From contig MCGO01000223.1 of the NCBI GenBank assembly GCA_002104985.1, positions 1 to 60,124 of the forward strand: 60,124 nt of DNA. The letters are read 5' to 3'. The stretch is from Rhizoclosmatium globosum. Lineage: Eukaryota > Chytridiomycota > Chytridiomycetes > Chytridiales > Chytriomycetaceae. Shown here piece by piece: positions 33,611 through 47,869 of this stretch; position 1 is the first letter of the stretch; each line of letters opens with the position of its first letter. Position numbers and translations under genes: made by a program. The notes below the pieces were generated by a model that worked only from the letters and a program-made list of their open reading frames with translations, ran no database searches and was not told where the DNA came from.

Positions 33611-35512
33611 TCACTTCTTGACCCACAACACATTATCAATCGCAAACTCGATATACCACTTGACAGCCTCATAAATCTCCTTTCCAGTAGGAACAATCTG
33701 CTCTGGAGGAAGAATGAACCCTTCCCCGCCATTCACTTCATCAGCACTAGGTCTCAATTCGATCGTGTATGCGTAGAGGCGACGGTCTGGTAACCATTCC
33801 TGTACCTCTTCGTCGTAGAACCAGTCGGAAGCGGTTCCGGATGCAGCGTAGAGATCAATTTCACGTTCGGAGACGTATTTCTTTCCAGAGGTCTTTTTGA
33901 TTGCGTCGCGGATACCGTCACCGCCCTTTTTGAGGAGTGGCTCGTCTGGAGCTGGCTTTTGAGTCCAACCTATGGTTGAAGTTATTTGGTAAGTACGTTC
34001 TTCTATTTTCGACATCGTCTACTCATTCTATTTTTTCATTCATCTTTGTTCGCTACGCTCACAACATTTCATGAAGGCAATAACAACTTCCTTCAGTTTT
34101 CGACATCGTCTACTCATTCTATTTTTCCATTCATCCTTGTTCGCTACGCTCACAACATTTCATAAAGGCAGGTTCGCTGCACTCACTCAACCACGCTCAA
34201 AACAAAATACTTACCATAAGGACGAAGAACAAGTTGACTGAACGAGTGCAAATCAATAGCGCCAATCAAACGCGTATGGTTATCATTTTTAAAGAATTCA
34301 ATGAGAGCTTTGACTTCCGGCTCACTTCCCGCTTCGGGACCCATATAAGTGTCAGAGAACGGCATGTTGGAAGAACCACCTTCACCCCACTAACAGTTAA
34401 AAAGAAAAAAGTGGATATTAGTATTGGGAAGAATGGCGGATGAGTTTCTCGGATGAGTTTCTTACATGAGCAGGCCAGTTTCTGTTGAGGTCGACACCAA
34501 TGGACCCAAAAAAGTCGCCTTTGATTGGACGTCTGTTTTTACGCCAGAGACGGTTGCCTGTCCAGGTGTGTTCATAACCATCAACATTCATGAGGGGCAC
34601 AATAATCAATTCAGCGGAATCCAACAAAGATGGGTTAGATGCGTGATCAGCAATGAGGCTGTGTGGATGAGTTTAGATTGACGGAAAAGCCGATGAGTAT
34701 TCTTGAACACACGCACCTGTGAACAAAGTATTGAACGGTGGCAGGGCCAATCCACTCTCTAGCATGGTCACCGGAATGGAACCAAAACTGCGGCTTAGTC
34801 AGCTTGTTGACGGAGGAAGTAAGCTTGATGGCAATAATGTCCTTCTTCAGGTAAGTCTTCCCGATTGAAGGAATGAAAGTAACGAGGTCCGGGTGTTTCG
34901 CAGCCAAGTCCTTGAACCAAGCAACAATGTCTGTGTACTTGTGGTATTCCGAGAACCAGTTATCCGGCTGATTTACGAGTAAAAGTGTGAGTGTCCTTGA
35001 CTAGTTCAAGTTTGAGTGACTCACAGCAAAGCGGTCGTTTCCAAGGGCCAACAGCCTCGACTGGGACACGGCGAGTCTGTCCATTTCCTTGTCGACGAGG
35101 CTCTGAACATTGTCGACAATTGTCTGCGCAGTCGGCGGAAGAAGCGACGGCGGAAGAACAGACGCGTCGACTTGGATCTATTCGAGACAAACTAGATTAA
35201 ACAAGTAACTACTCGCACAAACAAACAAACAAACAACACTCACATCCACGTGGCTCGTGCCCCAAACAAGAATCGATTCAATTCCGCGTGTCGACGAAAG
35301 AACAGATTCGAGGGCCGTGCGTTCGCCAAAACCAACTGGAAGCCGGACAATGCGGTGACCGGCGTAAGGACCTGGACCTTTGTATTCGATGGCTCTACTC
35401 CGGCGACAGTGGTTGTTGCTGCGGGTGTTGTTGGTGCTGGTGTCCAATGGCCGCTGCCACGGCTGAAGAGGCACTGCAAATCAAGGTGGCAACAACTGTG
35501 ATTGAAACCATC
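33611..35512 (-). CDS. Zinc carboxypeptidase, M14A family, secreted
   Basis: Secreted metallocarboxypeptidase with signal peptide MVSITVVATLICSASSAVAA and a propeptide (YKGPGPYAGHRIVRLPVGFG). Catalytic signatures: FWFHSGDHAREWIG (zinc His and Glu), GVDLNRNWPAH (substrate-binding Asn-Arg), IGAIDLHSFSQLVLRPYG (third zinc His) and LYAYTIELRPS (catalytic Glu). Six introns, phase-consistent, for example FVHSLIADHASNP, NWPAHWGEGGSSN and RPYGWTQKPAP. Between the signal peptide and the propeptide (about 35425-35475) the frame moves by one base with no suitable intron, so one base may be missing. The last intron (about 240 nt) contains a 74-bp direct repeat. Specificity (A- or B-type) is not decided. 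Confidence 0.9.
34006..34170. repeat. 74-bp imperfect direct repeat inside a carboxypeptidase intron
   Basis: The segment 34006-34079 recurs at 34097-34170 with about three or four substitutions; both contain TTCGCTACGCTCACAACATT. A third partial echo (TTCGCTGCACTCACTCAACC) follows at about 34172. This duplication accounts for the unusual length of the intron. Confidence 0.9.
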
Positions 35513-36897
35513 TTTTTTTGGTTTCCTATCGCGTCACACGCATGCTCAATGCTGTGTTTACTGTTGGTCACAATATTCTGTTCAATCGCTGGGCGTATTG
35601 GTGATTGTGGAGGAAACTTAACAGGCTCCTGATTCTAGGACCGTCACTGCCTTTTCGCCGAAGTTCAGAACTCCTCGTGTTTTTTTAAACGATTGCACAA
35701 CAACTTGTGCCGCCTTTTCTTGAAAAACTATGATCATAAACATAAACAATGTGTCAAGCAATCAATCAACCTCACAACCATATTTTTTTTTCTAAGCATT
35801 AGGATAATTGAGAATGCTAATATAACAATGAAATAGTTATGCAGAGCTTTGAAAGCTCGCTTATTTGCAAGTCGTATTCCAATTTTAGCCACAAAATGAA
35901 TAAGCAGAAATGTTCAAGTCCCCACACGCATCCTATTCTTTAAGAGCTATCTTTTATTTAATTGAGCAAGTTTCTTCTATTATGCAGCTTTCCAGAAAGC
36001 GTAAGTTTGACAGGAAGGGGTGGCAAGACGAGTTTGCCCAACACGACCGAAAAAGCTCGCTCCAGCAGGCGACTATATTCGTTCCTTACTGCCGCCCACC
36101 TTTGCTCGCTATAAGACGAATGATTAGTCAACTTTGATCCGAACCTGTTTCAATATTACATAATACCTAACTTCATTCTCACAAACATGACAGCTTTAAA
36201 AAGTAAATGGATTATTCGATTGGATATTAATCAGTGCGCTTTGTTTGTGACCTCGTTGCGACAGGGATTTGTGTTGTAAGAGTTTCTTGCTCTGAACTGC
36301 ACATAAACCCCTGCAGCCCAAAGTTTATAATTTGAGTCAACTTAACTGCTTTAGCATCGATTGTTGGTCGTGTATGTAATCGATAGTCGAGATTTATAAT
36401 AACCAAACTTTAGAGTCCAATCGCTGAACCAAACTTGCGACTCTTCCTCCACACTCTCTGCTCGAAAATTCAGTAACTCCAAACAATGAAACAAGGGGGT
36501 CGTGGCCTACGATCCCTTCGTGCCACTTTCTTCATTTTGGTTTGGACCGAAATGAAAAGTCATCATTGGAAAATTTTCACAAGCTCTTCCGAAATGGAAA
36601 GTGCCACACAACCCTATCGAACGTTCCTTTGCTTTCCGAAAAGAGCAATTCCTCATTCAAAATCGCAACAGGTTAATACAAGTGACCACGCTGAAATTGT
36701 ATGTCGGAGAACACTGCCGTCGTCCAAGAAAAAGAAAAGAGTTCTAAACCTATTTCTAAGCAAAAGTTGTTGCATCGCTGTGAATCAAATTTTTTGATTT
36801 GAGTATAATCATCTCACTGGAGCCTCCCATACCCCTTTAAAAAGGGCGCTTCTTTTTCTGTTCCACCCTCAGTTTTTTCTCAAAATCTTTTTCTAAT
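35513..36897. other. Long intergenic stretch with divergent promoters
   Basis: About 1.4 kb between the carboxypeptidase (minus) and hexose transporter (plus). AT-rich, with no supported gene; the open frame at 36486-36797 has no domain-like sequence. The 60 bases before 36898 include a C/T-rich leader, as expected for a highly expressed gene. Confidence 0.5.
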
Positions 36898-38619
36898 ATG
36901 CCCAAGTCTGAAGGATCATCTGCCTACAACTGGCTCGTCGGATTCGCTGCTGGATTCGGTGCCTTGCTCTTCGGTGTAAGTTCTATTACTAATTCCATGA
37001 ACAATTGTACATGGCTCTAACGCTTCGTCAATCATGTAGTATGAGATCGGTGTCATTGGGTAAGTCTTCAATCTTTTGTGCGGCAGGGCGTTACTGTGGC
37101 TTGGCCCAGACACCCTTACACCTCAAACCCCTAATTCTAATATAACCTCGACCATACCCACAGACAAGTCCTTGCCATGATCTCTTTCCAGATTCAGTTC
37201 AACCTCATCAAGCTTGACTCTCTTGGAAACCCAATTTACGGTGATGACGGAAAGACCATCGATGCTGATAACCAGGCCGACTTGGAGTCCTGGATTACTT
37301 CCACTTTCTTGTTCGGTTGTATTATTGGTGCTGCCATCTTCTCTGTTGTCTGTGACAGACTCGGTCGTAAGAGATCCATCATCATTTCTGGTGTATTGTT
37401 CGCCATTGGTGGTCTTGTTCAATGTACTGTTTCTTCCCTTGGTCCTTTCTTGGTTGGTCGTGTCATCTCTGGTCTTGCCATTGGTACTGCTTCCATGGTC
37501 GTTCCCATTTACATTGCCGAGACTGCTCCAGCTGCTACTCGTGGTGCCTTGTAAGTACTCAACATGCCATAAAACAACCGTGTTCAAAGCTAACTAATTA
37601 TCATTAGGACAACTGTTTACCAGCTCATGATTACTATGGGTATCTTTATTGCAACCGCCATCAACTCCATCATCATGAAGACTATCGATGACTTAAACTT
37701 CACTCAATGGCGTCTTGCTCTCGGAATGCAGATCGTTCCATCTATCCTCCTTGTTCTTCTTGTCTCTTTCATCCCAGAGTCTCCACGTTGGTTGGCCGAG
37801 AAGGATCGTCACGAGCAGGCTATCCAAGTTATCTCTAAGCTCCGTGGTCTCGATGTTAACCACTCTGAAGTTGTTGCCGAGATGAAGGAAATCCAAGACA
37901 GTGTTGACTTTGACAAGAGCTTGGGTGATTCTACTTGGGGTGAAATGTTCCGTGGATCAATTGGAAAGCGTACTTTGATTGCCATTGTCAACCAGTCCTT
38001 CCAGCAACTCACTGGTATCAACGTTATTTTGTACTACTCCAAGGATATCTTCAACGCCATGGGTTTCGCATCTGCTGATACTAAGATTGCTTTCCCACTT
38101 GCCAACACCTTCATCAACATGATCTCTACTTTCCCTGGTATGTGGTCTGTCGATCGTTTCGGTAGAAAGACCTTGTTGTTCTGGGGAGCCCTCGGAATGG
38201 CCATCGGTCACGCTGGAGTCTTCACCTTCTTCCAGCTTTCCAAGTCTAACCAGCCACTTGCCTGGGGTGCCATTATCTCCGTTTACGTTTTCTTGATTTC
38301 CTACGCCATGACTTGGGGTCCAGTTGTTTGGTCTTACCAGGCTGAAATCTTCCCACTTCGTGTCCGTTCCAAGGGTACTGGTATTGGTACCGTTGCCAAC
38401 TGGGTCTGGAACACTATTATTGCCTACGCTTTCCCACAGGTGTTCAGCGCTTTGAACAAAGGCCCGAGTGTCTACTGGATCTTCTTCTCCTTCTGTGCCC
38501 TCATGTTTGTCTGGGCTGGAACTATGATTAAGGAAACCAAGGGACTCACCCTTGAGCAAATTGGTGAAGTGTTTGGCGAGGAAAAGAGAGACCAGGAGAC
38601 TGGGGCTGCTAAGAACTAA
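36898..38619 (+). CDS. Hexose transporter, MFS sugar porter family
   Basis: Twelve-helix plasma-membrane sugar transporter. Sugar-porter signatures: FGYEIGVIGQVLAM in TM1, DRLGRKRSI (loop 2-3), FIPESPRWLAEK after TM6, QQLTGINVILYYS in TM7, DRFGRKTLLFWG (loop 8-9) and KETKGLTLEQIGE after TM12. Four exons: 36898-36975, a 20-nt microexon 37040-37059 (YEIGVIG), 37164-37550 and 37608-38619; the last intron has a TAACTAAT branch-like site. Codon use is strongly biased (GTC, CTT, AAG), suggesting high expression. Close to fungal glucose/hexose transporters, but the exact sugar is not determined. Full length, about 500 residues, intact. Confidence 0.93.
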
Positions 38620-39665
38620 ATTCAACATACCTCTTACTTTGTGTTTTCTTTCCATTTAAAGTTCTGTGAATAAATCTTAGATTGATTTATAATTTTTGGT
38701 GTCTTTGGGCTTTTACAAGTGAGCCAGAATAATACAGAAGTAGCGCCAAAATCTCAGAAAGTGCCATCCGTTTCTAAAAGCCTACATGAATCTCGCGAAC
38801 TGCTACCTTGATAGCAACAGTAAATTCTTTTGTTACAGCTTCAGTAACAGCTAAATGGGCCATGCAGTAAAAGACAAAGGCTCATATTGAAAACGAAAAC
38901 GTAGATCATTATCGTCTTGTATTCACAAGGACATTCGATACGTCATTGTTAAGGTTTGAATTTGAAGCTGTACCGGGCCTTTCTCTAAGGATGACCGACC
39001 ATCGGCCTTTCACCTTGAGCTCTAGTTGGTTCCAACAGAAGATTGTCTTTTATTAATAAACTATATCCTAGATAGAGAGTCACAAATGTACACACCTAGT
39101 TGGTTCCAACAGAAGATTGTGGAGACCAACTAGGAAGAAAAAGAGATCGACAAATTCTCCATTTCCTTCCTACGTGGCAATCAGCCAATACGATACGTGT
39201 AAAGCACTTGGGTTGTTTGCCTCAACTAGCTTGGAGTCCATGCTCACGTTCACTCATATATTCGTATCCATCATTCACACTCATTCTTAATTCATATATG
39301 TTATCCTGATGGTCTCTGACTCTGTTACGATAACTTGATTTCTGACGGGGGACAATTGGGAGTGAAGAGACTCATGCATCTGTAGCATGGATAACATTCT
39401 TAATTTAAACACGTATTTTGCTGTTGGTTGTGATTTCAAAAGTTGTGGTTTCTGATTCTCCTCATCGCACTTCTCCTGAACAAAGCAAAGTCACAAAAAC
39501 CTGTCTACTGTGGCTCCTGATGTTCTTTCGTACTCTGTAGCGCTTTCTTTTGAATAATACAAAAAATCGCAACCAAGCAAGTCATTTCCCCACACATTGA
39601 CACGAAACACTCCAAAAAGTCATTCCGCAATCGCATTTCAAAAAACCACCCTCCAAAAGTAAAAG
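38620..39665. other. Intergenic, with a compound repeat
   Basis: About 1 kb with a likely poly(A) signal (AATAAA at about 38670) and a repeat element at 39022-39134 listed separately. The bases just before 39666 are an A/C-rich leader. No gene supported. Confidence 0.5.
39022..39134. repeat. 25-bp exact direct repeat plus 10-bp inverted repeat
   Basis: A 25-bp sequence beginning CTAGTTGGTTCCAACAGAAG is present at 39022-39046 and again at 39096-39120, spacing 74 bp. The second copy starts an inverted repeat: CCTAGTTGGT at 39095-39104 and ACCAACTAGG at 39125-39134. TTGGTTCCAA inside the repeat is itself nearly palindromic. This may be the trace of a small mobile element or of repair. Confidence 0.85.
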
Positions 39666-40858
39666 ATGCCCTCTGTCTCGTCATTTCTAGCAACGCTAGT
39701 CCTCGTCCTGTCTTCCCTCCAAGTCTCTGCATTCACAAACGGAACCCTCATCCCCGGATACATCTGCAACCTCCGTGACCTCGCCCACGGCTCCCCAACC
39801 TCTCTCGGTGCCGTCATCCCTCTCCTAGTAGAAGACGACTCTCAAGCCAAAATTGCAGGATACCACCAACTCCTCACAAACGCGACTCGATATGCGGCTC
39901 AAGACCTCTGCACCGCTACCATCACTCCTGCGTCCACTACTGCACCCATCGAATTCAATGTCATTGTAAAGACTCTTGGTGGTGAGCATTTGATTGGGCT
40001 TATTGTATGGATCCAGACAGACGTTGTCAAGAATCCGCAACGGATTGGGACGTTCAAGAAGGCGGGGTTGAATATGTTGAAGTATCCGTATGAAGGGTGT
40101 GGTGAGACGATTGTGCATTCAAAAGCGTTGGATGATGATGCTGTTGTGAAAGTGAATCTGGAGCAATTTTATGGAGTCCTGTGAGTCCTGTGTCGATGAA
40201 GAAGGTTGAATGCAGTAGCAGTGGTATGAGTCAGGGGTCTTTGGAAGGATCTGGGGAGAACAAGTCTTCTTCGAAGGAATATAGTGGTACCAAGTCTGGC
40301 GAGAAGAATCTCAAGAAAGAATGTATGGGTTCTGTAGTCGTACGTGGAGTTTGTGTCACTGCAAAGGGATATGGAAAGTTTGCCATTCCGTTGAAGCTGT
40401 CGGGTGGTGGGTCTTGTGGAACGAACACTGGTGGAATTCAAAAGCCTGTCTCTGTCATCCAAGGTCAAGTTACCGGAGGCGGTGTTGTTGCAAACGTTCC
40501 AGCGATTACTACCGCCGTAAACGCTGTCTATGCTGCCTCTAGCATAGTTGGTGCTGCTTTACCGGTTTCAGCTACTCCCATGGCCAGTCCTCAGGCCGTT
40601 ATTCCACAGGTTACTGCGCAAATCTCCAACATTCCAGTTAACGGAGTCGTAATGAACACTCCTGCTGCAGCTCTTGCCCCTTCAGCAACGACTCCCAAGA
40701 CCTCCAACACAACACCAGCGGCAGGAGTGCCAGTTGTGCCCGTCTCGAATGTCGCTCAAAATGCGAATGGTGCAAAGGGGCTTGTTGCATCACCTGCAAA
40801 TAAGATTTTCAAAAGTACTTTTATGATTGTGGCTGGGATTACGATCATTATGCTTTAA
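39666..40858 (+). CDS. Secreted surface protein with likely GPI anchor, one frame break
   Basis: Signal peptide MPSVSSFLATLVLVLSSLQVSA, then a globular domain of about 150 residues (NVIVKTLGGEHLIGLIVWIQ; MLKYPYEGCGETIVHS), continuing in another frame with CSSSGMSQGS and a conserved-looking CVTAKGYGKFAIPLKLSGG. It then has an Ala/Val/Thr/Pro-rich stalk and a hydrophobic C terminus (FMIVAGITIIML) like a GPI signal. The frame changes by minus one near 40178-40190, at a 9-bp tandem duplication (AGTCCTGTG twice). The two parts clearly belong together: signal peptide on one, GPI signal on the other. I do not recognise the domain; a reelin-like or wall-protein role is only a guess. Confidence 0.65.
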
Positions 40859-41207
40859 AACTTGGATACTTTCATTTATCGCTTCTCAGCTTTGCATATA
40901 AACAAAGATATCAAGTCATTTTCAATTGTGTTTTGGCAAAGATAAGAACTTGTGTTAAATGAGGGTTAGCGAATCGGCTGAGTGCCCCCTGTCTCCGATA
41001 TCTTGTTTGCTCCAACAATTCTCAAGTGTTTTCGTTGCTGCTTGCAGTGTTTCTTGCATTGAACTTGAACTTGAACTTGCACTGAAGAAGGGGCGGAAGA
41101 ATGAGGTTTCAGTCCCTGACACTGCTTTCTGATACCCAATCTCAAAAACACGTTTCTGAAAAAATCGTCACTGATACCGCAACGTATAAATTAGGGCAGA
41201 AACACCA
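40859..41207. other. Intergenic with short GAACTT repeat
   Basis: 349 bp; contains a small tandem repeat of GAACTT (41061-41078). Holds the UGP1 promoter on its right side. Nothing else recognised. Confidence 0.5.
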
Positions 41208-43097
<1,890 letters not shown>

Positions 43098-43365
43098 ACC
43101 CCTTTACTTCTTAAAAAAAAACATTTGTACCATTTTTCTTTGTTTTATGTTTCTCTTTAGTTTATGTCGGAGGAGGAGAGGATGTTGATTGTTTCGTTCC
43201 CATTCGGGCTCTTTGTAAAACCCAGTAAAAGCAATTCGAAATTATGTTTAGGTCTTCTGCCTGATTAGTAACTGAGAAATGAGGACAAATTTGGAGTAGC
43301 TCGTTTATCTCAAATAAAATGAAGAAAGAAGGAAGTCTAAAACATAAACAGAATTACACCAGTCT

Positions 43366-46300
43366 TCACGCCGCCAATCCTACAGTATCATTTTCTGCAA
43401 GAGAAATAGCAATTGCGAGTTCGTCTAAAGCCGTTCCATCATCATCCTCAATCCTCGCCAAAATATCATCTAGATAAATCGATGGACTTATAGCTGCCAT
43501 CTTTCTCACAACTTCTCGCGCAAGCTCTGGATCAAACGGCAGTGCGGCCGGATTAGCAAATTCAGACCCACGAAGCTTAACAGGCCCCACAGATGCATCG
43601 CCCATTCGAATTGTGCGGATCACTTCTCGGTGACGTGGCGATTCAACAAGAGCCAATTTCAATGTAACAATCTTTTTGGTCAGCTTGTGCAGAATAGACT
43701 TTGGAAGTTGAGGCAGTGGCGAGAAGGGAGGGAGAACGGCAGGCCCAACCAGTGGAATCACAGCTGTATTCGCGCCAGAGTCCATATTCTTGTGACTGCG
43801 CGACGTTTTCGCTGATACGTAGGAGTCAATTGATACAGTGCTAGCCCTACTCGACATGATGCTTGCGCCACTACCCTTCACACCTCCTCCACCATTCGCG
43901 TTCTTCAAGAACCGGAACACTTTCTCAAAGCAGTTGATAGCATCTCGGTAAGCAGATTTGATGTTCGGCGTCAACACATTTGTCGTATTCGCGGCACCTT
44001 CAAATGGTTTCAGCAGGAGGTTCGCGGTGTGTAAGTTTGCCGCGACACTGCGAGGATCCATTTGTCCACGGGCTGTTTCCCACATCTTACGGGCCTTTTG
44101 TGCGTGGCTGATGGCTCCATCGGAATCACCGCGAAGGTCGAGAGCTGAGGCAATGTGACTGTGAACTTGAGCAACGTGAGTAGTTGGGGCGTTGAGACTA
44201 CGGTAGATTTGAAGTGCTTCGTTTAGACGAGATAAGGCTTCATCGGTTTGCTGCAAGTACAGAGATAGAATACCGGCCTGGCAAGGGTGTGTTAGCATAG
44301 GATGAGTTCAAACTATCGCTCACCTTTGTCAGATAAGCCGCCGTACAAACGTGTCCCTTCCCGAAACTAGCTATGGCAATATCCAAACTAATATTATGAA
44401 ACTCCAGAGCATCCGCATATTTTCCACATCGCAAATAAACAGCGCTCATTCGATCATGCAACCCCATTCCTAACGGATGCGAGAGACCCCAGTTCCATTT
44501 AACAGCACTAACACCAAGTCTATAAACAGCCAAAATGCCGTTGAAATCATAGTTGACAGTCTCTTTCGAGCCACATCCACTCATGTTGAGGTTGTATCTG
44601 TCCGATCCCGAAGGAACGAGCTGAGCTCCCATTGCTTCAACAAGTTGAGCACGAGCGATTGCGGAGACAGCTGAGGTATTCTTTCCTGTTGTCGCGCTGA
44701 TTGCAGCAATGGCATATCGCTTTGCTTCTTCTGGTCGTTCTGTGGCGTTGTAGTGAGCCGCGACGGTGGTGAGGTAAAACGCTGTCATATTGTTTTGCTG
44801 TAATTTAGACTTGGGTCCCATGCTTCTGAAGTGGCGGGTCAGGGTATAAGCGAGTCGCTCGTCTTCACTGAGCTGACAGATAGCCTGTGGTGGCTGATTC
44901 GGTTGCTGTTGCTGTTGTTCGGCACTGATTTTAGTGGACAAGTGCTTCAATCCGGTTGGGTGTTTGCGGCGAGGAAAGAATGAAACAAGTCGGGAACGAG
45001 GACATGGATTTGGTAAAGCGAAGTTATAATCCGAATTCTCCTCGAAAATCACTCCACACTAAGATTAACGTTGTTAGTTTTAACCAATAATAAGCGTTAT
45101 TCACTCACATGAAATTGCATTGCCGCAAACAACGCTGGTCGATGCAAGGCATGAAAGTGCCTTTCGTCGATTTCATAATCGTACTTGTAGTATACCTCAG
45201 GCTTCAATCTTTCATCAAAGAACTATTGAATGATGAGTTTCATTTGCAACCAATCCAAGATTCTCACCTTCTTTGCTTTGTCACTGGTTCCAAGCACCAT
45301 TGAAAACATGTTTGCCGTCCAATTCTTTGTTTCTTCTTCGATTTGCGTTGCACCCACAGAACGAAAATGAATCATGAGTTGTCTCAAACTTGTGACAAAC
45401 AGAGACTTGAAAGAACGAGCCACCATTTCGATGCACATCATGTCCTTAATGTAAGGAATGTGCGAAAGCTGAGCAATCATACCTACGTCACCATAATCAG
45501 TATTCGCCTTGGTTAACAGAAATGCATACCCAAGTATCGAATATTTACACCCCACTTATGCAGTTCAACTCCAATCTGCCCCGATTCTAGTGGTCTCATT
45601 TCCAGTTCATCCAAATTCTTTACAACCTGAGGGATCCATTGCTCTCGAAGGTAACGACTCGCCCTAACTGCTTCCGAGTCATTCAAATCACGCTCCTTTC
45701 GGCCGCATCCAGACGCGTTCGTGAATGCATCTGAACTTATTGTGGAGGAATATATTTTGAGGAACTCAGGTCTCAATCGCTGAGATTTGTTGGGAGGTAT
45801 CGAAGACGCTGAAGTGAATGGAGTTGGGACCCCTGAGGAAACAGTTGGATGAGTTTGCGTTCTAGATGGGCTCCGATTTGGACTTGAAGTTGTGCTCGAC
45901 ATTGGAAGACTGTAATCTATCGGCATAATTTCAAAGAGGTTGACCGCATATTTGCGGTGGAGCTCGCTATCATTGTGGACCTTCAACAGATTCTTAGTAT
46001 AGTCTGATTTATAATTGCCTTTCTCACCTGAACGGTCCAACTCAAGTGAGCGTTGACCCGTCGGTCATCACCAATCTGGACTCCATGGGGCTTCAAGTTC
46101 AATTCCTTCCCAACCAAACTCAGTCTGCTCAGCGCTGATTCTTCGCATTTGAGTGGATTGATTTTCAAATCGTAGGTAGGAGTTGTCTAGAAATGAATCA
46201 GCACGAATTCGTCAGACGAAATGCGGGTCCTACTCGTTCATCAATCCCCATATCCGCATACGCAACAACTCTGAATCCTTTGTAATCAATTAAAACCATA

Positions 46301-47869
46301 AGTGCTGTGTTGATATCCACTCCCGCATCGTGGGCGGCGCGGTTAAACGCGTCGATGCAACGAAGCTCGCTTGATGTCCTGCACATGGCTACCTCGACCT
46401 CCTCCTGTGTTGCAACTAAAACGATGTTACTCTTCAGCCGAAGTGGTGTTATCAAATCACCATCGTAGTCGCAAGCGAAATGTAAAATCATCCCGTCGAC
46501 AAACATTGCGCCAGGTGCGCTGTTGGGCCCTTCACTTCCATTTTGCCCCTTTTCATCAATGGGCCTTGGAGATGGTGCTCGTCAACCATGCGAATGGCGT
46601 GTTGGACTGCGGCCTCCTCAAACGCGCCAATCACTTCGAGAAGTTGAATGTCTGAAAAGCATGACAATTGTGAGAATTAAAGGAGCCGAAGAGTCATTTA
46701 CCTTTTTGCATGACGGCTTCTGGGTTGTTCGGTTTCTGGCTTAGGATCTTCTGATATCTGTCATTCCACTTTTCTACTATTCTTTCATTTTAGTATATCA
46801 ATGCTCAGAGGGGGTTGAGGTGTTACCATTAATGTACGTTCCAACAGAAGAGGTTCGCTCCAGTTGGATATGCATTGGAGCTGGATTCAGTCGTAAGCGA
46901 CGAGGTGATATAAAACAATGTGATACCTTTACGTCGTCTGTTAAAGTCGTCTCTAATAATGAAGCGATAGTTAGTATCTGGCGGCTGAATTAAATCTTGC
47001 TCCACCTGCTGACGGATGGAACCAAATTAGACCCCATAGCCAATAGTTCCTGTTGCGTGAGAACAGGTTCCGAGCAGAATGACTAAATCAAGAGCGTGTA
47101 AATAGAAACGCGAAAACATGAATCAAAACGACAAACCAAAGTCTCAAACGTCGACGAGGAATAACTCTTCCCGTCTTCACCGCCACCATCAATCATCAGC
47201 GATCCCACACTAGATACAACCGATACTGCATCATCTTCAACATCATCGTTTTGATACACTGACGCAGTTCTGCTCTTCCTTCCACCAACATTAGGAACAC
47301 TCTGACTAGTATGGATGAAGCCCTGGTTTGGCTTCTGGATTTGCACATGGGACTGATGGTTGAAGCCACGCGGATTCTTTGAAATATTTTGGCGGTTGTT
47401 GAGAAACGGGGCGAGGGCGGCCAGCCACTCGTCACTGTCGCTCTTTGTCTGTGCCGCAAAATAGAACTGGGAAAACAATGAGTGGTATTAAAACTTAGGG
47501 TTTAGAATAAGAGAGAACAAGCACCTTTCGCTGCTTCGCGTACACGACAAATGGCACGAATCCTTTACGTCCAAATCCAGCTGCTCCAGCTGCCACGGCG
47601 ACCCCCTCCCGCTTTACTGGAACCATCTCCATGGCCGCGTCTTTCAGCTCAATCACATACTTTGGTGGCTTCGACTGATCGCACTGGTCAAACACTTTGA
47701 CGGTTGTTTGGTGTGGTGAAAATGAGGTGCTGAGCACAAGGAATTTCAGCTTCCATTGCGCGAACACTCCACTGCCAGCTTTCTTTAACATCCATCCATG
47801 CTTGAGTATGATTTCTTTTGGGGTGGAGCTATTGGCCAGCGTGTTGTGGTGGGTCTGCGTCGATAGCAT
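43366..47869 (-). CDS. PH domain - CLU domain - TPR protein
   Basis: About 11 exons. N terminus: a PH domain (IILKHGWMLKKAGSGVFAQW ... KFYFAAQTKSDSDEWLAALA). Middle: features of the CLU family that in yeast (Clu1/eIF3-associated) and Dictyostelium controls mitochondrial distribution and binds mRNA: ALMVLIDYKGFRVVA, ELNLKPHGVQ, and the hallmark LHKWGVNIRYLGMIAQL. C terminus: TPR-like helices (RCGKYADALEFHNISLDIAI; EALSRLNEALQIYRSL). All junctions are phase-consistent except one break: near 46570-46586 the frame falls back one base (AVQHAIRMVD to RPIDEKGQNG), probably a missing base. The CLU part is diverged from typical orthologues, so this may be a paralogue. Start taken at ATG 47869. Confidence 0.75.

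Noticed and set aside
36486..36797. 103-residue open frame upstream of the hexose transporter
   Set aside because: No domain-like pattern, no good start context and it lies in an AT-rich spacer; probably chance.
40166..40215. A very short intron joining the two halves of the surface protein
   Set aside because: The available GT-AG pair is about 35 nt and either leaves a stop codon or the wrong phase; a missing base near the 9-bp duplication is more likely.
46570..46592. A 22-nt intron in the PH-CLU-TPR gene
   Set aside because: Far shorter than any credible intron; a one-base deletion in the assembly explains the frame change.
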